A model generated the notes under the pieces. The model saw only the letters and a list, made by a program, of their open reading frames with translations, had not been told where the DNA came from and searched no databases. Both the position numbers and the translations under genes were made by a program. Of a DNA stretch of 64,000 bases, positions 56,186-64,000 are shown in pieces; the stretch's first letter is position 1; each line of letters begins with the position of its first letter. The DNA is from Azorinus chamasolen (lineage: Eukaryota; Mollusca; Bivalvia; Cardiida; Solecurtidae): assembly GCA_963576725.1 (NCBI GenBank), contig OY755244.1, positions 31,841,876 through 31,905,875 of the forward strand, written 5' to 3'.

Positions 56186-56634
56186 TTTCATTTTTGTCGT
56201 ACCCTTTATTACTTTTCTACAGTTACTCTGTTTGCAGCTCAATCATTGAGTACACTAGCGATAGGTGGATACAGTATGTTCAATTAAATGTTTTTTTGTT
56301 ATATATGCACTTTACCACTGTATTTGCTGTCACGGTTGTTGTAGATTAGTCGGAGAGGGGATACGTTTATTTACACTGTTTGTCTTTTAGGATGGGGATG
56401 GAATAAGGGTGAGGTTGGGCGCCCATAAACCGGTTTAAACCCCCGGTGACTTTTGTCACTGACCGTTCCAAGGCGGTACTTCCATCTTCCTCCTATTGTA
56501 TGTTTGTTTTGTCTTTGTGCGTCTCTTGTTGTTTTTTCTACCTATGTACATTTGCTGTTTCCTTGTGTTGCTGTTCGGGCGAGTGTTTGTTCTGTATGTG
56601 GTGTTTCCTGCATGACTCATTTTTGTACTTTTAT
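56169..56634 (+). repeat. downstream pseudo-LTR of the Naiad element
   Basis: Repeats 52325-52777, including GGGCGCCCATAAACCGG, the hairpin GGTGACTTTTGTCACTG and TTGTTCTGTATGTGGTG. Confidence 0.9.
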
Positions 56635-56644
56635 ATCATATAAT

Positions 56645-56702
56645 CAGCAAACAGAGCAGACCCTGACCAAACGTCTCCTATAGGAAATATGGGTCGACTC
56701 TA
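56645..56702. repeat. FB-1a half copy next to the Naiad 3' end
   Basis: CAGCAAACAGAGCAGACCCT, then TCTCCTATAGGA and GGGTCGACTC; lacks the terminal CTGTTTGC. Confidence 0.55.
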
Positions 56703-56938
56703 ATTATAAATGCGTAACGGCGCATATATGTACTAGGGATTTAACGACATTAATACTAAGATTTATCTATTGGTTATGTATATGTGTACTATAGTGATGA
56801 CATAATTGGCATAACTTAAAACCATAAAACAAACTATATGACTTGTATCATATTAAACACTCACCAATTCGTTAAACCTACCACATTTGTGATGAAAACA
56901 AATTTCTGCTTAACACTTACTTTACCTTTTAAAGAAAA
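56703..56938. other. no recognisable feature
   Basis: AT-rich filler between foldback copies. Confidence 0.35.
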
Positions 56939-57035
56939 TGCAAACATAGCAGACCCAGATTAGATGGCTCATGTAGATGCCGTCTTGTTTGTTTGCTGTT
57001 TGATTATTCGATCAACGTATGTGCTGTTTGCTTAC
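56939..57035. repeat. FB-1a copy, rearranged
   Basis: TGCAAACATAGCAGACCCAG on the left; TGCTGTTTGCTTACG on the right. An extra GTTTGTTTGCTGTTTG sits between them. Confidence 0.5.
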
Positions 57036-57164
57036 GAAATAACATAGATCTCACTTAGGTTTTAACCAAAACTGCATGCAGTCCAAAGCTACTATTCATG
57101 ATATCAGCATTCCTTACATGAATACGCATGAAGGTGAAGTAGTATATCTGCGTAGCCCCGGAAC

Positions 57165-57410
57165 ACGCTGACAGAGTAAACACAGATTAAACCCATTAAT
57201 GTTGATACAATATGAACCGTCCCATGACAAAACAACAGCCTGAGTGTCATACTAACAGTGTTTATCCTCATTGTCATAGACTCTGAGCACGCTGATAAAG
57301 TGTGAGTCTCGCAATGATAGGCATGCTAACACTGTATACATTGCTATAGCCTCTGAGCACGCTGATAGAACATGAACCGCTCATTGATAAACCATGCAAA
57401 CAATGTATAC
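57165..57410 (+). repeat. degenerate ~70-bp tandem repeat
   Basis: Three to four units with GAGCACGCTGATA, ATGAACCG or GTGAGTC, and ACAGTGTATAC-like blocks (for example CTCTGAGCACGCTGATA at 57280 and 57351). Confidence 0.6.
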
Positions 57411-57506
57411 TAAACTTTTTGTTATCTACAGAGCAACTAGTAGGCAGTGATTCTGTTTGCTATGCTGGACATAAAAACAATGTATATGCGTGTGTGTGTC
57501 AAACAG

Positions 57507-57562
57507 TGCAGACCCAGATCAATCGCTTCGTCTGAGACGAGGCCACTGTCTACACTAGTTTG
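57507..57562. repeat. FB-1a-like copy
   Basis: TCAAACAGTGCAGACCCAGA, CGTCTGAGACGAGG centre, GTCTACACTAGTTTGA end. Confidence 0.55.
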
Positions 57563-57793
57563 ATGTCACTAAGGTTGTTTTGTCATAGCACGGCTTAATG
57601 TTATTTATCATGTGATGCAGTTGGTTACTGGAGCATTTAAGACATTTAATATTTGTATCGAGCCATACAATGTACCAACGAGGGGTGTAATCCTTTCAAC
57701 TGTTAATTTTCAGAGAGTGAAATAGTCCATCAGTGTGTAACTGTAGAGTCCACTCAGTATGAAAGGCTAAACCCTGCTAGAGAATTTTGAATG

Positions 57794-57863
57794 ACAAACA
57801 GTGCAGTCCCTGATTAGAGAACTCCAATGATGTCCCTCTGATGTGACTCTACACTGTTTGCAA
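57794..57863. repeat. FB-1a-like copy
   Basis: ACAAACAGTGCAGTCCCTGA to TGACTCTACACTGTTTGC. Confidence 0.6.
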
Positions 57864-58594
57864 ATAACAGCATGTGTCCCGCCTCCAAAAGGTTAACTAT
57901 AAACAGACAGCAAGTGTACTTAAATCCTTTATCCGATGAATAGTTTATGAAATGAATTAATAAGAATAGTATTGAAATGAAATCTTTAAATGGCATATGG
58001 GTACAAACTATTATGGTCGTGACTGGTCTCACTAATTACATAATATAAAGCATGTTAGTAACAGTTGCTATTAGGGATATCGTTGCTAGATATCACTATT
58101 TCAAGTGTACATGTGTGGACTATGGTGTTTTTTAATTTTAGCTAGCCGTTCAAACCGTGCGAAGTAGCATGTCTGGGATATAGTCAAACCGAAGTAGCTC
58201 GGTATCACTAAGTATTCCATTGTCACATAGGTGAACTAGGCCTGACATAAACTGTGTAAACATATCTAGGACCGCATGGTATTTCCTAAACAAATAAAGC
58301 AGGTCTTGGTCAGACATATATTATGACTGGTTCCGAAATTTTGCAGCACAACATCAAATGTAAATGGTGGTTGATGTCGTTCTCCAGCGTTTAAACCGAT
58401 CACCGTCAAACAACTGGGAATGTTAAGTTACGTATGCTGCTTCTTAATGTGACAACGGAGAAACATATTTTGATCGTTTTAATTCGTTCTTTGATAGTCG
58501 TTCTGTCTGCGCGAAATTGTCGTCTATTCCAATTTTCGGTTTAAACATATATTAGTTCTCGATATCATTCGCAATAAAATTACACAGTACAATG
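57864..58594. other. no recognisable feature
   Basis: AT-rich; no coding or repeat recognised. Confidence 0.4.
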
Positions 58595-58725
58595 AAAGAG
58601 TTTCTTCTGTCCTTAAGAGTATCTTCTGTCCTTAAGAGTTTCTTCTGTCCTTAAGAGTATCTTCTGTCCTTTAGAATTTCTTCTGTCCTTAAGAGTATCT
58701 TCTGTCCTTAAGAGTTTCTTCTGCG
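58595..58725 (+). repeat. ~21-bp minisatellite
   Basis: About six copies of TTTCTTCTGTCCTTAAGAG with alternating TTTC and TATC starts, which suggests a ~42-bp higher-order unit. Confidence 0.9.
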
Positions 58726-58893
58726 GTGCAATGTCAGCAGTGTTTCGGTGAATAACCTTTCCCTGTTCTATGTTTATTACAAATTTCAATACCTACTAAA
58801 TATTCATGGACACAATAGTCAAAATGAAATATGGAAGATGGAAGATTGCTACCATTTAAGACACAAAAGAAGCAGATCTATCAAAGTCCATTA

Positions 58894-58962
58894 ACAAACA
58901 GAACAGACCCTGATCAGACATCTCCTGTAGGACCCGTCTGATCTGGGTCTACTCTATTTGCA
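58894..58962. repeat. FB-1a copy
   Basis: ACAAACAGAACAGACCCTGA to GGGTCTACTCTATTTGC with TCTCCTGTAGGA in the centre. Confidence 0.65.
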
Positions 58963-59811
58963 GATGTCTGAAAGGCGTTTATATGAAGGAAATGATAAAT
59001 GTATTAAGTTGTATTAATCAACACAAACAAACAAACATATTTATACACAGTTTGCTGTACAAAGATTGCCTTAAGCGCACTGATCTTTACACAAAATGAT
59101 ATTTAAACATAATTTCGGCGACTTGATTCTCTGCATCAAAAACTTTTCTTGTACATTCTGTAACCAGATGAAACAATGCCAGCGCGGTGTCTTAACAGGT
59201 TCCAAACCATTTGCAACCCGATCAACAGTTGCTGAGAAAGTTACAAATTTCGGATTGAGCGTAAGTATGAGATATATGGAGAAGTTTCGCTGCATATTTT
59301 CCTTATTGCTTGTAACCCGAGTTGCCATAATGTGCATGCATTTATGCGTATCTCATATTACAGGCTTCGTAAAGGATGGCATTGTGGTAAATATTAATGT
59401 CTGTATATTATCCTTGTAGCATGACCTCCAATGTCATGTGAATAGAAAGTAATATCCAATCACAATGGGCTGCAGACGACGACGATAACAAACGCAATTT
59501 AATACACCGGTGCACCTGTTCTCTTTGTAGAACGTAAACATTTATTCAAATTATTCAGTTACTGAAGGCAAAAGATGGATGTTAAAAACCATATACCAAC
59601 ATTTTGCAACGTGAGCTTTAATGCATATTAGATGGTAATGTAATACGAAGCATGCAGACCACAGTTTGTCTCTTGTTTCACTTTAGCTAGTGATCTACAC
59701 TGTTTTCAAAGCATAAGCACTTAACCCTTTAAGTCCCACATTCTGACTGTTCGTCCAAATCAGATGTTTCACACTGGTATAAACCACTGACATCCACGGA
59801 TTCAACATTCT
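58963..59811. other. no confident feature
   Basis: An overlapping open frame on each strand near 59071-59419 has a few plausible residues but no family resemblance. No repeats recognised. Confidence 0.35.
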
Positions 59812-60050
59812 GTCTTGACCCTGATCAAATCACTCAACCAGGAGCCCTCAGATCTTGGTCAATACTGTTTGCATGTGTTCAAGCTATAGGATCAGATCTT
59901 GGTCAATACTGTGTGCATAAGTACAAGCTATAGGACCAGATCTCATCCGGTCAACCGTTCGGTTACTGCTTGCGATCAACCGGTTACAATTTCTGTAACC
60001 TTTAACATATACTATAAACTAACCTGTAACATATACTATAAACTATCCTA
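59812..60050 (+). repeat. FB-1a end with tandem duplications
   Basis: The FB-1a end CAGATCTTGGTCAATACTGT is duplicated with its flank (44-bp period, about 59850-59940). A separate 24-bp duplication of AACATATACTATAAACTA lies at 60003-60047. Confidence 0.7.
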
Positions 60051-60125
60051 GCTAGCTCTTTGTCGATTGCTGAAAGTGTATAATTAGACCTTGATCACAT
60101 GACCTTGATTCTCTAAAATCTTGGC

Positions 60126-60206
60126 ATGCAAGAGTGCGGAACAGCTTGGATCCAGATGAGACAACCAGTTACTAAGCGTCTCATCTGGGTCCAAATTGTT
60201 TGCAAA
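60126..60206. repeat. FB-1b copy
   Basis: AACAGCTTGGATCCAGATGA, CAGTTACTAAGCG centre, CTCATCTGGGTCCAAATTGT end. Confidence 0.6.
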
Positions 60207-60483
60207 GGTGATCAGCGAAATAATCTTAAAACTATTCATGAAACGGATAAGGTGTAATTCAAATTTATCAGTAGATAAGACTTTCTTCCCTAACTGAGGC
60301 GTCTTTTGGCAATTTCGCAAACAGAGTAGACCCAGATCAGACGACTCCTGTAAGAGAGATAAAAGTGAAATGTACCATTATTAACCTGTTCAACCTTGAA
60401 TTATCAGTGGAATAGTCCATCAGTGTTTATTTAAACAGCCCACTCAGAATGAAACGCTTAAACTTTCTAGAGGATTTTGAATG

Positions 60484-60556
60484 ATATATTGTGTAGACCC
60501 TGGGCAGGGGGCTTCTAGAGGAACCCTCTGACATTGATCTACACTGTTTGCAAATG
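60484..60556. repeat. FB-1a-like copy
   Basis: ATATTGTGTAGACCCTGG to TTGATCTACACTGTTTGC with GCTTCTAGAGGAACC in the centre. Another half copy is at 60316-60353. Confidence 0.5.
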
Positions 60557-61628
60557 ACGGTGTATGCATGTAAGGTTGAAAGGGTAAATGCATTAATTTT
60601 CAAACACTCCAAATACTTCTTTCTATGAATTCAGAACCAAACATAACAGCTGAATGAGTTTAATCTAAATAACATACGTTTACTGGTGCAAAAATATATT
60701 AAAGGTTGATTATAAATCAAATGCATGTTTTACTTTTGTTTGCATTTACCATGATCATTTTATGTCTGAGTCATTCGTTTTAAAATTTCCTTTGGCGCTA
60801 TGTGATCTGTTCAGTGTCGCAGTGCACTTACCTTGGGTGTCGCAGTACCCATGACCCAGTCAAACTAATACATTACTTTTCAGTACGGTGTCTTATCTTA
60901 CTCTTTAGTAAGTTATAGCATCACGTCTTGTATTTTCATTTTGGTGATATTGACCGAGTTTTTGTTTAAGCATTTACTCCATAAATACGCCTTTTTACGA
61001 ATTTGCAAACAGAGTAGACCCGTTATTTCATCCCAAATCATAACACTACCCCCTCAAAAGCGATCTCTTACCAGCAAGAAACTTTAAGCCAAAATCGTTC
61101 ACGTCGACGGCGGAAGACATGTACCCTTCCATCAATTAGTGGACATGCTAAGTTACATTTCACTTCAAACCATGATGCAAATGTTTCATTTGGTATAGAG
61201 TTTACTTGGCATCAAAGAAAAAGAAATATCCAAAGACACACGCTATATCTCAAAATCCAAGATGTCGACCATATTGAAAATCAAAGTTGTCCCATAACAG
61301 AAAATGCCTTGTCCTGGAACATAGATTTCAAGATTCAAGATTTTTTATTCATATCAAACCAGAAGGTCACAGACCCATGTGGCAACATTCACATAATGAT
61401 ATGACGGACAAAGCAATACTCACACATGCAAATAAATCAAGAAACATTCAAGTCTCTGTTATTCTTTACAAAACCATTATATATTAAGTCGTATAATTTT
61501 GGTTGCACTTAATGATGTACAAAGTGACTACATCTTTTACATGCACACGTAGTTTCAGAGAAGTGTCTTGAATGCTCACAACAAGATATGTTCAAACACT
61601 CTTTAAAATGCGTATACCTAACGCTATT
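60557..61628. other. mostly unassigned; possible LINE tail
   Basis: An FB-1a half ends at 61020 (GCAAACAGAGTAGACCC). 61318-61345 reads ATTTCAAGATTCAAGATTTT, the complement of a (CTTGAATC)n-type LINE tail. The rest is unassigned. Confidence 0.35.
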
Positions 61629-62077
61629 TAAAAGTACAAAAATGAGTCATGCAGGAAACACCACATACAGAACAAACACTCGCCCGAACAGCAACACAAG
61701 GAAACAGCAAATGTACATAACTAGAAAAAAAAAACAAGAGACGCACAAAGACAAAACAAACATACAATAGGAGGAAGATGGAAGTACCGCCTTGGAACGA
61801 TCAGTGACAAAAGTCACTGGGGGATTAAACCGGTTTATGGGCGCCCAACCTCACTCTTATTCCATCCCCACCCTAAAAGACAAACAGTGTAAATAAACGT
61901 ATCTCCTCTCCGACTAATCTACAACAACCGCGACGGCAAATACAATGGTAAAGTGCATGTATAACGAAAAAACATTTAATTGAACATACTGTATCCACCT
62001 ATTGCTAGTGTACTCAATGATTGAGCTGCAAACAGAGTAACTGTAGAAAAGTAATAAAGGGTACGACAAAAATGAAA

Positions 62078-62142
62078 TAGTACAGATATCCGACGTTCTC
62101 CTTCCATTTCTGGATTTAAGAGGTCGCCTTCATAGAGTACTA
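62078..62142 (-). promoter_or_regulatory. SECIS-like element of the second Naiad copy
   Basis: Base for base the same hairpin as 56121-56185, including the helix I arms, AUGA/GGAU core, AAA bulge and GAAA loop. Confidence 0.8.
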
Positions 62143-62455
62143 AACCGTTCTTGTCGGCGTACATGCAAAGAGGCCAGCGTGATTGCCAACTGTAAAAGGG
62201 TTCACAACCAAACATGCAGTATGTTGTAGTACTACAGGATCATATCCTTTTTTAATGAATTGTTTAACACATTTGATGAACAAAGTGAGAAAATTGGTAT
62301 GTCCAATAATTTTACGAAGTTTGTAAATCACATCACCATAAAATTCTGGATGTGAAATACCGTGTCGCAGAAGCACCTTGAGGTTACATTGGTACTTGCC
62401 AATAAGCGAGAGATTTCGATAGTAAAATTTAGAGAAAGTTTTTCTTAGTTTATGT
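62140..62455 (-). pseudogene. Naiad reverse transcriptase C-terminal fragment
   Basis: Reads HKLRKTFSKFYYRNLSLIGK, YGDVIYKLRKIIGHT and NHAGLFACTPTRTV followed by UAG. It is truncated at the 5' side; the codons further upstream (to 62538) are host sequence. It confirms where the C-terminus of the 52-56 kb copy should run and shows that part to have been lost there. Confidence 0.8.
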
Positions 62456-62460
62456 AAAGT

Positions 62461-62939
62461 CTGTCTCTCAGAAAAAATCCATGTTTGACCATCCACAGGA
62501 AACATCATAAGGTGGCAAATCCAACCAATGGTCAACAAGGGCGGTCAAAACTCGCGATTTGTTATCTGGGTACTCAGTATTTGAAATACACATTATGATA
62601 CATGCAGTCATGCGTGTACAACTATCGATCGCTACTTAGTTAGTCCGTGTGCTGTCTCGGGAATACATTGCCCCTTTGGAACTTGGGGGAAATATATTCA
62701 ATGTAGACTATACACTTAAACAGTGTAAACATGGATTATCAATATGTGTCCACTACTGCCAGTCTTGTTCGAAACGAAACAACAAGAATGAACAGTGGAC
62801 ACAGTTACATGTATATTTAAAGTTATGTCCCCAACAAAGATGAAATAGAGTGATGGTGAGGAAACACTGTTTACTACGAAAGCCTTTAAAATTAAATATT
62901 TAGTAGTTTTGTATATCTAGTATTGACTTTTATATGTAT
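62461..62939. other. LINE 3' UTR and unassigned sequence
   Basis: The part next to 62940 is downstream of the minus-strand LINE stop codon and probably its 3' UTR. It contains an inverted pair, CAGTGTAAACATGGATTATC-side and TGTCCACTACTGCC / GAACAGTGGACACAG, at 62745-62805. Confidence 0.35.
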
Positions 62940-64000
62940 TCATATTGGATTATTGTACAGCGTATTGGATCTAATTGTAAAAGCTTTGTTTACAAATGTG
63001 CCTAAATTCTTAATGAGATGAGAATCACCAGAATTAACAAGTTCATTGAATTTATACATATTCGGTCGTTCCCAAAAGTATTTAGGCAATAATTGTTTTC
63101 TTAATTGAGTAAATAGGGAACATTGCAAAACAAAATGATCTTCGTCTTCTAAAATACCACAGATTAAACATTTTCTATCATTTATAGGTACACTAAGTGG
63201 CTTATTCCATCTGCCTGTTTCAATACAGAGTCTATGAGAACTTACTCTAAGACGGGCTAAACACTTTCTAATATTAGTAACATTCAATATATCTAGATAT
63301 GGTTGAAATCTAAAAATAGCAATACGACTGTAGAAGATAGCCCTACTAGAATTATGTAACCTGCCTTCCCAATTTTGAAAAAATTGGTCATTTATTCGTT
63401 GTTTGGTTAAAAGTAAAAATAGCTTTAAATCACCAACTGTTTGATTGTACCAAGCCTCGGGGCATCCAAGCCTAAAAAGTAAGTCTCTAACCAAGGACGC
63501 CCAATTAGTACGGTTTGGTTTGTCTAAAATATCCTGATATAATGTATTATATATAATTCTTATATACTTTTTTGAATTTGATTGTAATATTTTCAGCCAA
63601 TATTTAATAACAATAAAGTATCTATGATTTTGTAAAGGTGTTCGCCCTAATTCACCATATATGAAATCATTCTGAGTGCATTTTTTACCCCTAACAGCTG
63701 TTTACAAAACTGTAAATGAACTTTTCTCTAATGCATGTCCGGAGTGAAAACCCCACGTTTCGCATCCATAATTTAAAATTGGAAGCACTAATTTATCAAT
63801 TAGTTCTAGTTTATGTCTTACGTTAATAATTGTAAATTTACGTAGGTATTTATTTAATTTGAAAATAGCCTTTAAAGATTGACCAGCTAATGTACTTTGT
63901 GCTTCATTAAAAGATCCACCAGTTGTAAAAACCACACCAAGATAAACAAATTTCTTTACAATCTCGAGTTGTTCTCCTGCATATGTAAAACGAGTGGCAT
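62940..64000 (-). pseudogene. LINE ORF2 C-terminal part, clade undetermined (runs off the window)
   Basis: Open on the minus strand from the window edge: FVYLGVVFTTGG (end of the reverse transcriptase), the thumb-like region KLVLPILNYGCETWGFHSG, WYNQTVGDLKLFLLLTKQRI, and a zinc-binding motif CLICGILEDEDHFVLQC before the stop near 62940. One extra A in the AAAA run at about 63720 shifts the frame; otherwise it is intact. The catalytic reverse transcriptase motifs would lie beyond 64000. Clearly different from the LINE at 14-19 kb. Confidence 0.78.

Larger units (their letters stand above)
52325..56634 (+). mobile_element. Naiad-type Penelope-like retroelement, nearly complete
   Basis: Order: pseudo-LTR (52325-52777), leader, one frame with N-terminal GIY-YIG endonuclease and C-terminal reverse transcriptase, then pseudo-LTR (56169-56634). 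The endonuclease-first order is diagnostic of the N-terminal EN+ Penelope-like clade called Naiad in animals. The copy has one 1-bp frameshift and one out-of-frame deletion. The right end runs into an FB-1a half copy. Confidence 0.9.
61629..62455 (-). mobile_element. 5'-truncated Naiad element, second copy
   Basis: Carries, from 62455 downwards, the reverse transcriptase C-terminus, the SECIS-like hairpin and the whole pseudo-LTR, ending at 61629. It keeps the segment HKLRKTFSKFYYRNLSLIGK that is deleted in the copy at 52325-56634. Confidence 0.88.

Noticed and set aside
59071..59419. Overlapping ~90-107 codon frames on both strands
   Set aside because: No recognisable domain, no splice or repeat context; left as unassigned sequence.

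Overview
The window looks like nuclear DNA of a bivalve mollusc, most likely a clam. It is AT-rich, has almost no host genes, and is packed with repeat families I associate with marine bivalves: short foldback repeats, CR1-type LINEs with TTCA tails, a Ty3/gypsy element, satellites, and Penelope-like elements of the Naiad type. The only host gene recognised is a split minus-strand monocarboxylate-transporter-like (SLC16/MFS) gene, with exons at 142-266, 1305-2117 and probably 6580-6740. A degraded mariner (2849-4193) sits in one of its introns.

From about 8.56 to 31.83 kb lies a set of nested insertions. A small foldback repeat (FB-2; halves at 8570-8689 and 31753-31825) was split by a large foldback element (8690-31752). 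That element has ~1.4 kb terminal inverted arms and the 5-bp duplication AGAGT at both ends. Its centre carries a GC-rich remnant of a DIRS-type retrotransposon (10440-12945). Its right arm was split twice more. The first break is a block of CR1-like LINEs (13868-23640), which contains a 5'-truncated L1/Tx1-like LINE with a 12-bp target duplication. The second is a very young Ty3/gypsy element (24004-31576) with an intact 1920-residue polyprotein and a clipped 3' LTR. Without the insertions the foldback would be about 5.7 kb.

From 35.1 to 38.6 kb is a satellite of about 24 units of ~146 bp. Each unit carries a cluster of nuclear-receptor half-sites: an ERE-type inverted repeat, an extended ERR/SF-1-type half-site and a DR1. 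From 41.7 to 51.9 kb two arrays of one 69-bp minisatellite face each other in opposite orientation around a 2.3 kb spacer, and both are bounded by ~85 bp outer inverted repeats.

The most notable system is the Naiad-type Penelope-like retroelement at 52325-56634: pseudo-LTR, N-terminal GIY-YIG endonuclease, CxC linker, reverse transcriptase, pseudo-LTR. Three in-frame UGA codons fall where cysteines are expected, including one in the endonuclease and one in the CxC motif. A hairpin at 56121-56185, starting on the stop codon, has all the parts of a eukaryotic type-2 SECIS element. A second, 5'-truncated copy on the minus strand (61629-62455) keeps the same hairpin. This fits a selenoprotein-coding retroelement. 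The copy here carries one frameshift and one out-of-frame deletion, so it is probably dead.

The window ends inside another LINE on the minus strand (62940-64000). About twenty copies of a foldback family (FB-1) are scattered throughout. Family names FB-1, FB-2, FB-3, FB-4 and REP-A are local labels used only here.
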